DNA of 64,000 bases from Albidovulum sp. (GCA_026989275.1 JALSJQ010000029.1:62001-126000); one strand, 5' to 3'; counted from the stretch's first letter, positions 10,551 to 20,909 are shown. The notes: generated by a model not told the origin, from the letters alone. Translations and numbers: made by a program.

Positions 10551-10982
10551 TCCTGCCCCCGTTCGGTCTTTTCCCGAAATTAGACCGGCAGGTGCCGTGG
10601 CGCAAAGGAAAACGCCCGGATGCGCCCCCCAACGGGCCGCCGCGCCCCGGTGGGAACGGCACCGGTGCAGCGACAGGCCGAAACGGCGGCGGCGCTCTCG
10701 CCCGGCGGATGATCGGCCGAAGGTGCAGCCGGGTGCGAGGCAAAGCACCGGCCGGGCCGGAGGCGCCGGGTGGGAAGACCGGGCGAGACAGGGAGGCGCC
10801 GCCTTCCGCAGCCCGGCACTCCGCGCGCGGCGGCTCGTGCGCGGGAGCCCGGCGGCTGGCCGGGAGCGGGTCGCCCCACCTCTTGCCGGAACGCCGGCCC
10901 GGGCGGCCGACGCCGCAAGGGAGGCAGCAGAGTGCCGGGAAGCGCCGGAACGACAGGATGCAAGGAACAAGGGAGAGCGTCG
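10551..10982. other. Divergent intergenic region (432 bp), no gene
   Basis: Very G+C-rich spacer between two divergent genes. It must hold both promoters, but I could not identify convincing -35/-10 pairs, repeats or RNA structure. Open frames running through it have no ribosome binding sites and no recognisable protein features. Confidence 0.5.
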
Positions 10983-12302
10983 ATGAACATGGAGGCCCCT
11001 CTCGCGGGAAAGGACCACACCCCCCTGCCCCCGCGCCGGTTGCAGGACACCGGCCTCGGTCTCGTTCTGATGCGGGACATCCTCCTCAAGACCGTCTTCC
11101 GCCGCAATCTCTCCACCCTCTCGGCCATGGCCCGCACCCTCTGCCTGCCGATCGGGCTGACGCAGGAGCTGGTCGATCTGTGCCGCTCCCAAGGGCTGAT
11201 GGAATCGCTCGGCAACATGCATGCGGGCGCCGGGGCGGAGATGAACTTCGCCCTCTCGGACAGCGGCAAGGCCCGGGCGCTCGATGCGCTCGAACAGTCC
11301 TCCTACAACGGGCCAATGCCGGTGCCGCTCGAAACCTTCGCCGAACAGGCGGCACGCCAGTCGGTGCGCAACATCGCACTCACCCGCGAGCGGCTGGCCG
11401 AGGCCATGGGCCATCTGATCCTGCCCGAGGGCTTCCTCGACCGGCTCGGCCCCGCCGTCACCTCGGGCCGCTCGATCCTGATGTATGGCCCGCCCGGCAA
11501 CGGCAAGTCCTCGATCGCCAACGGCATCCGCGCCGCCTTCGACGAAAAGATCTACATCCCCCATGCGCTCGAATATTCCGGGCAGGTCATCACCCTGTTC
11601 GACCCGGTGGTACATGAGCCGGTCGCCGCGCCGGAGGGCGGCGGCTCGGGGCTGCGCCGTGTCGGCCCACGGCACGATGCCCGTTACGTGGCCTGCAAGC
11701 GCCCGGCGGTCCTCACCGGCGGCGAACTCACGCTCGACATGCTCGACCTCTCGTGGAACAGCGTCTCGCGCACCTATCAGGCGCCCCTGCAGCTCAAGTC
11801 CACCGGCGGGGTCTTCATCGTCGACGACCTTGGCCGCCAGCAGGAGCCGGCCCAGGCCCTCATCAACCGATGGATCGTGCCGATGGAGGCGGGCTACGAC
11901 ATTCTCACCCTCGAATCGGGAGAGAAGATCATCGTGCCCTTCGACACGCTGGTGATCTTCTCGACCAACTTTCACCCGAAAAACCTGTTCGACGAAGCGG
12001 CGCTGCGGCGAATCTTCTTCAAGATCAGGATCGACGGGCCGACCGAGGACGAGTTCCGCCGGGTGCTCGCCCTGGTGGCACGCAGAAAGCGCGTGCGCTT
12101 CACGGAAGCGGCGGTCCGCCACCTGTTCGAGGTCAAGTTTCCCTCGATCGGCAATGCCTACGCCAACTTCCACGCGCCCTTCCTGATCGACCAGATGATC
12201 GCCCTGTGCGATTTCGAAGGACGCGCCTACGAATTCACCCCTGACGACATCGACCGCGCCTGGGAAAACCTGTTCGTGGCCGAGGGCGAGAATACGCTCT
12301 GA
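10983..12302 (+). CDS. AAA+ ATPase next to the tad locus
   Basis: A 439-residue P-loop ATPase. Residues about 30-130 form a helical, winged-helix-like N-terminal region. The ATPase core follows with Walker A GPPGNGKSS (near residue 173), a Walker B that reads FIVDDLG with a second Asp in place of the usual Glu, and a sensor-1-like VIFSTNFHP. An arginine-finger region (AALRRIFFKI) and a C-terminal helical lid follow. No substrate domain is visible. Placement close to the pilus operon suggests a regulatory or assembly role, which is inference only. The ATG at 10983 was chosen over earlier starts because GGGAGAG lies just upstream and the sequence before it looks non-coding. Confidence 0.83.
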   Translation: MNMEAPLAGKDHTPLPPRRLQDTGLGLVLMRDILLKTVFRRNLSTLSAMARTLCLPIGLTQELVDLCRSQGLMESLGNMHAGAGAEMNFALSDSGKARALDALEQSSYNGPMPVPLETFAEQAARQSVRNIALTRERLAEAMGHLILPEGFLDRLGPAVTSGRSILMYGPPGNGKSSIANGIRAAFDEKIYIPHALEYSGQVITLFDPVVHEPVAAPEGGGSGLRRVGPRHDARYVACKRPAVLTGGELTLDMLDLSWNSVSRTYQAPLQLKSTGGVFIVDDLGRQQEPAQALINRWIVPMEAGYDILTLESGEKIIVPFDTLVIFSTNFHPKNLFDEAALRRIFFKIRIDGPTEDEFRRVLALVARRKRVRFTEAAVRHLFEVKFPSIGNAYANFHAPFLIDQMIALCDFEGRAYEFTPDDIDRAWENLFVAEGENTL

Positions 12303-12455
12303 CCTTGGCGACGGAAGAGGCCGGGCCCTCCCCGCGGGGAGCGATCCGTCGCCACTCCTGCACAGCACCGCGCTGAAAGGAACGGACGCGATTTCGACGT
12401 TCCGGCAAGCGGCCAGCCCTCTGCCGGGGAGAGGAAGCGGGGCGGCGATGGCGCC

Positions 12456-13361
12456 TCAGCCCGAGAGCAGATCCGCCGGCACCGGCAGGCCGTGGATGCG
12501 GCAGGCGGCGGTCACGGTATTGGCCAGAAGGCAGGCGATCGTCATCGGCCCCACCCCGCCCGGCACCGGCGTGATCGCCCCGGCCACCTCGGCCGCCTCG
12601 GCGAAGGCGACATCGCCGACGAGGCGGCTCTTCCCTTCACCGCGCTCGGGGGCCGGCACGCGGTTGATGCCCACATCGATCACCACCGCGCCGGGCTTGA
12701 TCCAGTCGCCACGGATCATCTCCGGCCGCCCCACCGCCGCCACGAGAATGTCGGCCCGGCGACAGACCGCCGGCAGGTCGCGGGTGCGCGAATGGGCGAT
12801 GGTGACGGTGGCGTTCTCCCGCAAGAGAAGCTGGGCCATGGGCTTGCCGACGATGTTCGAGCGGCCGACCACCACCGCCTCGGCCCCCGACACGTCGTCC
12901 ATCACGTCGCGAAGGAGCACGAGGCAGCCGAGCGGGGTGCAGGGAACCATGCCTTCGAACCCCACCATCAGCCGGCCCGCATTGACGACATGAAAGCCGT
13001 CCACATCCTTGTCGGGGTCGATGGCGTCGATCACCCGGGCCGCGTCGATATGCGCCGGCAGGGGAAGCTGCACGAGGATGCCATGCACCGCGGAGTCGGC
13101 ATTGAGCCGGGCGACGAGATCGAGCAGCTCCTTCTCGCTCGTGGCGCCCGGCAGGCGATGCTCGAAGGAGCGCATGCCGGACTCGGCCGTCTGCCGCGCC
13201 TTGTTGCGCACATAGACCTGGGAGGCCGGGTCTTCCCCCACCAGAACCACCGCGAGCCCCGGCACGAGCCCGTGATCGGCCCCGAGCCGCGCCACTTCCG
13301 CTGCCACCTTCTCGCGAATCCGCACCGCCCGCGCCTTGCCGTCGATGATCCGTGCACCCAT
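12456..13361 (-). CDS. folD: Methylenetetrahydrofolate dehydrogenase/methenyltetrahydrofolate cyclohydrolase
   Basis: A 301-residue bifunctional FolD: NADP-dependent oxidation of 5,10-methylene-THF to methenyl-THF, then hydrolysis to 10-formyl-THF. The catalytic Tyr/Lys motif is seen as YVRNKARQT (near residue 51), with the conserved QLPLPAH and [10 protein letters not shown] stretches, the Rossmann dinucleotide region [11 protein letters not shown] and the C-terminal [11 protein letters not shown]. Length is normal for the family. It lies 89 bp downstream of fhs and ends the sarcosine oxidase gene string, so it can take the methylene-THF made by that enzyme. GGCGGAGG precedes its ATG. Confidence 0.97.
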   Translation of the reverse strand: MGARIIDGKARAVRIREKVAAEVARLGADHGLVPGLAVVLVGEDPASQVYVRNKARQTAESGMRSFEHRLPGATSEKELLDLVARLNADSAVHGILVQLPLPAHIDAARVIDAIDPDKDVDGFHVVNAGRLMVGFEGMVPCTPLGCLVLLRDVMDDVSGAEAVVVGRSNIVGKPMAQLLLRENATVTIAHSRTRDLPAVCRRADILVAAVGRPEMIRGDWIKPGAVVIDVGINRVPAPERGEGKSRLVGDVAFAEAAEVAGAITPVPGGVGPMTIACLLANTVTAACRIHGLPVPADLLSG

Positions 13362-13450
13362 GGCTGCCTCCGCCTTGCCGTCCGTCGTGCTCCGGGCAGC
13401 TTGTGCATCCGCCGCGCGTCCGATGCAACCGCCCCGCAGCGCCGTCTCCG

Positions 13451-15124
13451 TCAGAACAGACCCTGGATGAGGCCTTCCTCGTCGATATGGATTCTCTCGG
13501 CCGCCGGATGGCGCGGCAGACCCGGCATGGTCATGATCTCCCCGCAGATGACGACGACGAAACCGGCGCCGGCGGCCAGTCGCACCTCGCGCACCGGCAC
13601 CGAATGGCCGGTGGGTGCGCCCCGCAGTTTCGGATCGGTCGAGAAGGAATAGGGGGTCTTGGCCATGCAGACCGGCAGATGGCCGTATCCCTCGGCCTCC
13701 CACCGACGCAGCTGATCGCGGATCTTCTTGTCGGCCAGCACCTCGTCGGCGCGGTAGATCCGCCGGGCGATGGTCTCGATCTTCTCGAACAGCGGCATGT
13801 CGTCGGGGTAGAGCGGGGCGAACTGGGCCGCCCCCGAATCGGCGATCGCGGCCACGTGCTCGGCCAGATCGCGAATGCCGGCCGACCCTTCGGCCCAGTG
13901 ACGGCAGAGATGGGCCTCGGTGCCATGCTCGGCCGCGGCACGGCGGATGATCTCGATCTCCTCCTCGGTGTCGGTGGCGAAATGGTTGATCGCGACCACC
14001 ACCGGCACTCCGAACTGCTTGAGATTCTCGATGTGCCGGAGAAGGTTGGCGCAGCCCTTCTCCACCGCCGCCGGATCCGGCGCGCCAAGCGCCTCCCGAT
14101 CGACGCCGCCATTCCATTTGAGCGCCCGCACCGTCGCCACCAGCACCACCGCATCGGGGGAAAGCCCGCCCAGGCGGCACTTGATGTCGAAGAACTTTTC
14201 CGCCCCGAGGTCGGCGCCGAAACCGGCCTCGGTCACGACATAGTCGCCAAGCGCCAGCGCCGCGCGCGTGGCCACCAGCGCGTTGCAACCGTGCGCGATG
14301 TTGGCGAACGGACCGCCGTGAATGAAGGCGGGGTTGTTCTCGAGCGTCTGAACGAGATTGGGCAGGATCGCATCCTTGAGGAGCACGGCCATCGCCCCGT
14401 CGGCCTTGAGGTCGCGGGCGAAGACCGGGCTCCTGTCGCGCCGCCAGCCGATGACGATACGGCCGAGCCGGGCCTCGAGATCGGAGAGATCGTCGGCAAG
14501 GCACAACGCCGCCATCACCTCGGAAGCCACGGTGATGTCGAAGCCGGTCTGCCGCGGAAAACCGTTGGGCACGCCGCCCAACCCCACCACGATGTCGCGC
14601 AGCGCCCGGTCGTTCATGTCCACCACCCGCCGCCAGGCAACGCGGCGGCTGTCGATGCCGAGCTCGTTGCCCCAGTAGATGTGATTGTCGATCATCGCCG
14701 CCAGAAGGTTGTTGGCGGCGGTGATGGCATGAAAGTCGCCGGTGAAATGCAGATTGATGTCCTCCATCGGCACCACCTGGGCCCGGCCGCCGCCCGCAGC
14801 CCCGCCCTTCATGCCGAAACAGGGGCCGAGAGAAGGCTCTCGGATGCAGATCACCGCCTTGCGGCCGATGGCATTGAGGCCGTCGCCCAGCCCGACCGTG
14901 GTCGTGGTCTTCCCCTCGCCGGCGGGCGTGGGGTTGATCGCGGTCACGAGTATGAGCCGGCCCGGGGGGCGCTCGGCGAGACCTGCGAGAAAATCGGCCT
15001 TCACCTTGGCCTTGTCGTTGCCGAAGGGGATGAGCGCGTCGGGCGGAATGTCGATCTTCTCGCCGATCCGGTGAATCGGCTCGAGCGTGGCGCTGCGGGC
15101 GATGTCGATGTCGGAAAGGCTCAT
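13451..15124 (-). CDS. fhs: Formate-tetrahydrofolate ligase
   Basis: A 557-residue ATP-dependent 10-formyl-THF synthetase. The nucleotide-binding motif [12 protein letters not shown] is near residue 64, followed by family blocks such as [27 protein letters not shown] and [10 protein letters not shown]. The C-terminus keeps [25 protein letters not shown]. Full length for the family. Working with FolD it interconverts formate and methylene-THF. In this context it probably runs toward formate release with ATP formation when sarcosine is oxidised. It lies 119 bp after soxG on the same strand, with GGGAGGGGG before the ATG. Confidence 0.97.
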   Translation of the reverse strand: MSLSDIDIARSATLEPIHRIGEKIDIPPDALIPFGNDKAKVKADFLAGLAERPPGRLILVTAINPTPAGEGKTTTTVGLGDGLNAIGRKAVICIREPSLGPCFGMKGGAAGGGRAQVVPMEDINLHFTGDFHAITAANNLLAAMIDNHIYWGNELGIDSRRVAWRRVVDMNDRALRDIVVGLGGVPNGFPRQTGFDITVASEVMAALCLADDLSDLEARLGRIVIGWRRDRSPVFARDLKADGAMAVLLKDAILPNLVQTLENNPAFIHGGPFANIAHGCNALVATRAALALGDYVVTEAGFGADLGAEKFFDIKCRLGGLSPDAVVLVATVRALKWNGGVDREALGAPDPAAVEKGCANLLRHIENLKQFGVPVVVAINHFATDTEEEIEIIRRAAAEHGTEAHLCRHWAEGSAGIRDLAEHVAAIADSGAAQFAPLYPDDMPLFEKIETIARRIYRADEVLADKKIRDQLRRWEAEGYGHLPVCMAKTPYSFSTDPKLRGAPTGHSVPVREVRLAAGAGFVVVICGEIMTMPGLPRHPAAERIHIDEEGLIQGLF

Positions 15125-15243
15125 GGCCGCCCCCTCCCTGCTGCTCTCGCCCTTCCCTAGAACGGCTGCGACGGAAGGTCACGCCCGATTGCGACCATCG
15201 GAGGGGTTTTCCGTCGCGGGGCGCAGGGGGCCGCCCTTCCCCG

Positions 15244-15828
15244 TCAATGCCAGAGATCGGCTTCGGTGCCCTCATGGGCGGCGGTGCGGAGCCACAGATC
15301 GACATGCTCGGCCACCGAGCGGAAGCACATGAGATGGAACACGCCCTCCTCGAGACTCCAGATGCCGGCGGCCACGGCACCGAGCCGCGTGCGCCGCATC
15401 TCGCCGCGGGGCAGCCCTTCGGGGGAAAGATCGGCCGGCACGCCCTTGGCGAGGATCTCGCGCAGATGCCCGTCGGCGCCCTCGAGGCGGAAGATCGCAC
15501 GCGCCGCCGACATGTCCGCCACCAGATGATGGTGCTCCGCGAGCGCCTTTTCGAGCGAGCGCGTCACCCTGTCCAGCCGCTCCCGGGGCATGAACAGCAT
15601 CAGCTCGTCGGGCGACATCCAGGCGGTAAGATGGCCCTTGCGCCGCGAACGCAGGATACGCCGCCGGGCAGGCACAACCGTGCCCATCGCCGCCTTGAGG
15701 GCCGCCTCGGTCGCCGGATCGGCCAGATCGGCCCTGAGCGTCACCATGCCGATCCCGGCGACACGCTCGATCAGCACCGGCGGCCCCGGGCGCTGCCCCG
15801 CCCCGGTCTGCCGCTTCGTCTCAGCCAT
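15244..15828 (-). CDS. soxG: Sarcosine oxidase gamma subunit
   Basis: A 194-residue SoxG, the small GcvT-like subunit of heterotetrameric sarcosine oxidase. Recognisable features are [37 protein letters not shown] and the C-terminal [13 protein letters not shown]. The start at 15828 overlaps the end of soxA by 8 bases and has GGGAGG upstream, consistent with translational coupling. Confidence 0.92.
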   Translation of the reverse strand: MAETKRQTGAGQRPGPPVLIERVAGIGMVTLRADLADPATEAALKAAMGTVVPARRRILRSRRKGHLTAWMSPDELMLFMPRERLDRVTRSLEKALAEHHHLVADMSAARAIFRLEGADGHLREILAKGVPADLSPEGLPRGEMRRTRLGAVAAGIWSLEEGVFHLMCFRSVAEHVDLWLRTAAHEGTEADLWH

Positions 15829-18800
15829 GAAGCCGCCTCCCTTCCCTGTCATGGAATACCGGATCGACGATGCGGGCTCGGATCGTCTCCCCTTCCGTGG
15901 TGAGGAAGTCGATCTCCTCTCCGAGCCGCTCGGGGCCGCGTTCAACGAGGCCGAGAGCGATCGGCCGGCCGAGCGTCGGCGAGAAATGCGAGGTCGTCAC
16001 CCGGCCGATGGCGCGGCGTTGGCCGAACATGTTGATGCCGTGATCGGTGGCATGGGCCCCGACCGGCAGCAGCGTCTGCCCGTCCACCGGCTCGAGCCCG
16101 ACGAGCCGCCAGCGATCGGCGCGCCGCAGGAAGGGCCGCTCGAGCCCCCGCTTGCCGATGAAGTCGGTCTTCTTCTTCGAGATCATCCGCCCGAGACCGA
16201 GATCATGCGGGGTGACGGTGCCGTCGGTCTCGTCTCCGACGATGATGTAGCCCTTCTCGGCCCTGAGAATGTGCATCGCCTCGGTTCCGTAGGGGGTGAT
16301 GCCGAAGGGCGCGCCGACCTCGGCCAGCTTCTCCCACAGCTCCAGCCCCCGGTCGGCCGGCACGGCAAGCTCGAAGGAGAGCTCGCCCGAGAAGGAAATC
16401 CGGTGGATGCGGCCGGGGATGCCGGCGATCTCGGCCGCGCAGGAATGCATGAAGGGCAGGCCCTCGGGGGAGATGTCCGCACCCTTCACCCCCAGCGCGA
16501 CCAGCACCTCGCGGGCCTTCGGGCCGGCGACGGCGATCTGGGCGAACGCCTCGGTCTGATCGAGGGTGAAGACCTGCCAGTCCCACCACTCGGTCTGGAG
16601 CCATTCCTCCATCCAGCCGTGAACATGGCCGGCGCCCCCCGTCGTCGTGTGGCATAGGAAGCTGTCCTCGGCGAGGCGGACCACCACTCCGTCGTCGATC
16701 ACGAAGCCCTGCTCGTTCAGCATCACGCCGTAGCGGCAGCGGCCCACGGGCAGGGTGCTCATCGTGTTGATGTAGAGCATGTCGAGGAAACGGCCGGCAT
16801 CGGGGCCCTTGACGAGGATCTTGCCGAGGGTGGAAGCGTCGAGCATGCCGACCTTCTGCCGCACCGCCAGCACCTCGCGCGCGGCGGCTTCTTCCCGTGT
16901 CTCGCCCTTGCGGGGATAGGAGAAGGGGCGGCGCCAGTCGGCGACATTCTCCCACACCGCACCCGCCGCCTCGTGCCAGCCGTCGATCGCGGTCTTGCGC
17001 AGCGGCTTGAAGAGCGGCCCGCGCGCCAATCCCGCGATCGCCCCGAAGGTGACGGGGGCGAAGGGCGGGCGGAAGGTGGTGGTGCCGATGGCCGGGATCG
17101 GCGCCCCGCGTGCGAGCGAGAGGGCGGCGAGGCCGTTGATGCCGGACGTCTTGGCCTGATCGGTGGCCATGCCCCAGGTGGTGTAGCGCTTGGCGTGCTC
17201 GACGCTCTCGTAGCCCTCGCGCACGGCAAGCTCGAGATCGGCAAGCTTCACGTCGTTCTGCAGATCGACGAACATCCTTTCCTTCTGCGCCGCCTTCGCC
17301 CTGCGCGGCACCACCCAGTCGCCCGAGCGGGTGCCGGCCGGGCGACCCCGGGAGGCGGGCAGGGGCATGTCGGGCCGCTCGAGACCAAGCGCCTCGGCCG
17401 CCTCCAGCCCGGCCGCGCGCCCGCCTGCAAGGGCGGCGCCGATCTCGAGATCTCCTGCCGCGGCGCCGGCGGCGATCACCAGCGGCGCCCCGTCGCCGCC
17501 ACGGGGCGGGCGGGTCGGATCGGGGCGAAAGAGCTGCGCCGCCTCGTCCCACAGGAGCTTGCCGCCCGCATGCGACCACAGATGCACCGACGGGCTCCAG
17601 CCGCCGGCCATCGCCACCCCGTCGCAGGCAAGGCGGGTGAGGGTCTCTCCCGTCTTCACCCGGCCGATGGTGACGCCCTTCACGCCCTTGCGGCCATGGG
17701 TCGCCGTCACCCCCGCGCCGAGGATCACCCGCACGCCGCGCGCGCGCAGCGCCCGTTCGAGCGCCCCCGCCCCCTTGGGACGCAGATCGACGAGGGCCGC
17801 CACCGCGATGCCGGCCTCGAGCAGCAGTTCGGCGGTGTGGTAGCCCTCGTCGTTGACCGTGAGGATCACCGGCCGCTCGAGGGGCGCCACGCCCCAGTTG
17901 ATGAGATGGTCCCGGACGGCCGAAGCCAGCATCACGCCGGGGCGATCATTGCCGGGGAAGACCAGCGGTCGCTCGATCGCGCCGCAGGCATTGACGATGC
18001 GCCTCGCCCGGATGTGCCACAACCGCTGGCGCAGCACCGCCCCGTCCAACGATCCGCCCGCGAGCGGGCGATCGAGCGTCTCGACCGCCACCACATGGCC
18101 ATGGTCGTAGACGCCGGCCACGAGGCTGCGAGAGCGCACCGTCACCTTGTCGGAGGCGGTGAGCCGGGCGAGCGTTTCCTCCACCCAGATCTCCGCCGGC
18201 CTGCCGTCGATCTCCTCTCCCTCGACCGGAGCACGTCCGCCCCAGTGGGCCGCAGCCTCCATCACCAGCACCCGCGCCCCGGCTCGGGCGGCCGTCTCGG
18301 CCGCCATCAGACCGGCAACGCCCCCCCCGGCAACGAGCACATCGACCTCGACATGGATCTGCTCGTAATGGTCGGGGTCGGGAGCAGCCGGGGCCGGGCC
18401 GAGGCCGGCGGCGCGGCGGATGAGAGGCTCGTAGATCTTCTCCCAGGCCCATCGGGGCCACATGAAGGTCTTGTAATAGAAGCCGGCCGGCAGGAAACGG
18501 GCGGCGAGGTCGGCCACGGCGCCCAGATCGAAACCGAGGGAAGGCCAGCGGTTCTGGGACCGGGCCGCGAGATCGGGCACGAGCGGCACCACCGTCGCCC
18601 TCAGATTGGGGGTGGCCCGCGGCCCTTCCCCCACGGTCACGAGCGCGTTCGGCTCCTCGATGCCGGCTGCGAACACCCCGCGGGGGCGATGATACTTGAA
18701 GGAACGCCCCACCAGGCGGATCCCGTTCGCAAGAAGCGCCGAGGCCAGCGTGTCGCCCGGATGGCCGCACATGCGCTCGCCGTCGAAGACGAAGGGCATG

Positions 18801-18850
18801 GTCTGGTGACGGTCGATCAGCCGACCGCCGAAAGTCACGCGACGGCTCAT
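15821..18850 (-). CDS. soxA: Sarcosine oxidase alpha subunit
   Basis: A 1009-residue large subunit, normal length for SoxA. The N-terminal part (about 1-95) is a ferredoxin-like fold without iron-sulfur cysteines, which holds residues such as GHPGDTLASALLANG. A Rossmann NAD-binding region begins near residue 169 (DVLVAGGGVAGLMAAE). The C-terminal ~400 residues are a GcvT-like aminomethyltransferase domain that binds tetrahydrofolate and transfers the carbon as 5,10-methylene-THF. It begins in a 4-base ATGA overlap with the end of soxD and ends overlapping soxG. GGAGGGAAGG precedes its ATG. With SoxB, SoxD and SoxG it oxidises sarcosine to glycine with production of hydrogen peroxide. Confidence 0.97.
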   Translation of the reverse strand: MSRRVTFGGRLIDRHQTMPFVFDGERMCGHPGDTLASALLANGIRLVGRSFKYHRPRGVFAAGIEEPNALVTVGEGPRATPNLRATVVPLVPDLAARSQNRWPSLGFDLGAVADLAARFLPAGFYYKTFMWPRWAWEKIYEPLIRRAAGLGPAPAAPDPDHYEQIHVEVDVLVAGGGVAGLMAAETAARAGARVLVMEAAAHWGGRAPVEGEEIDGRPAEIWVEETLARLTASDKVTVRSRSLVAGVYDHGHVVAVETLDRPLAGGSLDGAVLRQRLWHIRARRIVNACGAIERPLVFPGNDRPGVMLASAVRDHLINWGVAPLERPVILTVNDEGYHTAELLLEAGIAVAALVDLRPKGAGALERALRARGVRVILGAGVTATHGRKGVKGVTIGRVKTGETLTRLACDGVAMAGGWSPSVHLWSHAGGKLLWDEAAQLFRPDPTRPPRGGDGAPLVIAAGAAAGDLEIGAALAGGRAAGLEAAEALGLERPDMPLPASRGRPAGTRSGDWVVPRRAKAAQKERMFVDLQNDVKLADLELAVREGYESVEHAKRYTTWGMATDQAKTSGINGLAALSLARGAPIPAIGTTTFRPPFAPVTFGAIAGLARGPLFKPLRKTAIDGWHEAAGAVWENVADWRRPFSYPRKGETREEAAAREVLAVRQKVGMLDASTLGKILVKGPDAGRFLDMLYINTMSTLPVGRCRYGVMLNEQGFVIDDGVVVRLAEDSFLCHTTTGGAGHVHGWMEEWLQTEWWDWQVFTLDQTEAFAQIAVAGPKAREVLVALGVKGADISPEGLPFMHSCAAEIAGIPGRIHRISFSGELSFELAVPADRGLELWEKLAEVGAPFGITPYGTEAMHILRAEKGYIIVGDETDGTVTPHDLGLGRMISKKKTDFIGKRGLERPFLRRADRWRLVGLEPVDGQTLLPVGAHATDHGINMFGQRRAIGRVTTSHFSPTLGRPIALGLVERGPERLGEEIDFLTTEGETIRARIVDPVFHDREGRRLHG

Positions 18851-19212
18851 GCCTTCCCTCCCTCCCCGTCTCCCGCGCCAGCGCCCGGCTCCGCCTGCCC
18901 TCCCCGCGCGGAGAGACGGGCGCGGATCCGCTCGACGAGATCGGCGGGTGGCGCCTTCGTCTGGGCGGGGTAGGTGCCGAATACCTCGAGGGTGACGGTA
19001 TGGCGGGCGGCGATGAACCACTTGCCACAACCGTAGAGATGGCGCCAGCGCTCGAAATGCACGCCCATCGGGTTCTTCCGTGCGAAGAGCCAGGCCTCGA
19101 ACCCCTCGTCGGAAGCGCCGGGACCGGCCCGCTCGAGATGCGCCTCGCCGCCCGGTCGCAGCTCGGTCTCCTCGGCGGTAATCCCGCAATGGGGACAGGT
19201 CAGCCTCAGCAT
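18847..19212 (-). CDS. soxD: Sarcosine oxidase delta subunit
   Basis: A 121-residue small subunit. The N-terminal CPHCG supplies two of the zinc ligands of this subunit family. A third Cys lies in LYGCGKWF, and a His in the typical WRHLYGCGKWF context. The last 20 residues are Gly/Ala/Glu rich. The ATG at 19212 was preferred to an upstream start because the protein then begins with MLRLTCPHCG as in other SoxD, with GGAGGA upstream. It sits between soxB (69 bp) and soxA (4-base overlap). Confidence 0.94.
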   Translation of the reverse strand: MLRLTCPHCGITAEETELRPGGEAHLERAGPGASDEGFEAWLFARKNPMGVHFERWRHLYGCGKWFIAARHTVTLEVFGTYPAQTKAPPADLVERIRARLSARGGQAEPGAGAGDGEGGKA

Positions 19213-19281
19213 GGGCGGAGTTCCTCCTCGGACGGGGGGCTCATGTCGCGCGAACATCGCCTTCGCATTCCGCATCCTCCC

Positions 19282-20529
19282 TCAATGCGCCACCCCGGCG
19301 GCAACGCTCTCGTCGATGAAGCGGCCCTCGCGAAAACGGCTGAGGGCGAAAGGTTCGGCCAGCGCGCCGGGCTCGCCGGTGGCCACGAGCTCGGCCATCG
19401 CCCAGCCCGATCCGGGAATGGCCTTGAACCCGCCCGTCCCCCAGCCGCAATTGACGAATAGGTTCTCGACCGGCGTTTTCGACAGGATCGGCGACCGGTC
19501 GCCCGTCACGTCGACGATGCCGCCCCACTGGCGCATGAGGCGCAGCCGGCCGAGCACCGGGAAGGTCTCGACAAGGGCTGCCACCGTCTCCTCGACATGC
19601 TGGAAGGCACCGCGCCGGGTGTAGTTAACATAACCGTCCGTGCCGCCTCCGATGACGAGCTCGCCCTTGTCGGACTGGCTGATGTAACCATGAACGGTGT
19701 TGGCCATCACCACCACGTCGAGCATCGGCTTCACCGGCTCGGAGACGAGGGCCTGCAGCGTCACGCTTTCCATCGGCAGGCGAAAACCGGCCATCTCGGC
19801 CAGACGCGAGGAATGACCGGCCACGACGAGGGCGAGCTTGCCGCAGTCGATCGGCCCCTTGCCGGTCTCGACTCCGACGACCTTCCCGCCTTCGGTGCGA
19901 ATGCCGGTGACCTCGCAATTCTCGATGATGTGCACCCCCATCCGGTCGAGCGCACGCGCATAACCCCAGGCCACGGCGTCGTGCCGGGCAGTGCCGCCTC
20001 GCGGCTGCCAGAGCGCGCCGAGCACCGGATAGCGCGGCCCGTCGATATTGATGATCGGCACACGGCGCTTCACCTCCTCGGGGCCGATGAAGCGCGTGTC
20101 TATCCCCTGCAGCACATTGGCATGGGCCACGCGCTGCCAGACCCGCTTCTCGTGCTCGGTCTGGGCCAGCATCATCACCCCGCGGGGCGAGAACATGATG
20201 TTGAAATCGAGCTCCTGCGAAAGCGTTTCGTAAAGCTGCCGCGCCTTCTCGTAGATGGCGGCCGATGGATCGTGCAGATAGTTCGAGCGGATGATCGTGG
20301 TGTTGCGGCCGGTATTGCCGCCGCCGAGCCAGCTCTTCTCGAGCACGGCGATGTCGGTGATGCCGTGGTTGCGGGCGAGATAGTAGGCCGTGGCGAGACC
20401 GTGACCGCCGGCCCCGACGATGACGACCTCGTAGCGCCGCCGCGGTGCGGGCGAGCCCCAGGCCCTGCCCCATCCGAGATGGTGGCGCAGCCCTTCGCGA
20501 ATGAGCGACCAGGCGCCGTATCCCTTCAT
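19282..20529 (-). CDS. soxB: Sarcosine oxidase beta subunit (flavoprotein)
   Basis: A 415-residue DAO-family flavoprotein carrying the sarcosine dehydrogenation site. The N-terminal FAD-binding motif VVIVGAGGHGLATAYY starts near residue 35. His183 in GGTARHDAVAWGY matches the histidine that covalently binds FMN in characterised heterotetrameric enzymes. A C-terminal VNCGWGTGGFKAIPGSG completes the flavin site. The ATG at 20529 follows GGGGAGGACAGG. It is the first gene of the soxBDAG-fhs-folD string. Confidence 0.97.
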   Translation of the reverse strand: MKGYGAWSLIREGLRHHLGWGRAWGSPAPRRRYEVVIVGAGGHGLATAYYLARNHGITDIAVLEKSWLGGGNTGRNTTIIRSNYLHDPSAAIYEKARQLYETLSQELDFNIMFSPRGVMMLAQTEHEKRVWQRVAHANVLQGIDTRFIGPEEVKRRVPIINIDGPRYPVLGALWQPRGGTARHDAVAWGYARALDRMGVHIIENCEVTGIRTEGGKVVGVETGKGPIDCGKLALVVAGHSSRLAEMAGFRLPMESVTLQALVSEPVKPMLDVVVMANTVHGYISQSDKGELVIGGGTDGYVNYTRRGAFQHVEETVAALVETFPVLGRLRLMRQWGGIVDVTGDRSPILSKTPVENLFVNCGWGTGGFKAIPGSGWAMAELVATGEPGALAEPFALSRFREGRFIDESVAAGVAH

Positions 20530-20909
20530 CCTGTCCTCCCCGGTCCGTCGCGCCCGCCCCGAGAGAGGCCCCGGAAAAGGCCTCGAAGAGACGTCGTGCC
20601 TTGCCGCGCTCCGCGACCTGGTGGCGGTCCGCATTCAGAGCCCTGCCGGGCCACGGCCCGCTCACGATGCCCGGAGGCGGCCCGTGGCGCGTGATGCGCG
20701 CGCATCCCCGCCCCTTGCACTCCGCCCCCTTCATCGCATCCGGCGCGCGGGAGAACCGCCTCACCTGCGGCGCTGCCTGCCTCGTTTGCGACATGGCCGG
20801 GCGCAGCGACGGGCGGCATCTCCTCCCAACCCCTGCCGCAGATCGGCCACGGGCGCAAGATCGTGCCGGAGGGAGCGGCCCCGCGGCCTTCTGCCACAGC
20901 CCGCGGCCC
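20530..20909. other. Leader/upstream region of the sarcosine oxidase operon (380 bp), no gene
   Basis: Gap between the soxB start and the MAPEG gene stop, both on the minus strand. It should contain the sox promoter. The sequence is uniformly G+C-rich with several short inverted repeats, but I could not fit a known riboswitch or a clear promoter. Open frames here lack ribosome binding sites and family features. Confidence 0.45.

Noticed and set aside
12328-12341. CTCCCCGCGGGGAG dyad between the AAA+ gene and folD as a terminator
   Set aside because: Perfect but very short with a two-base loop and no T run on either strand.
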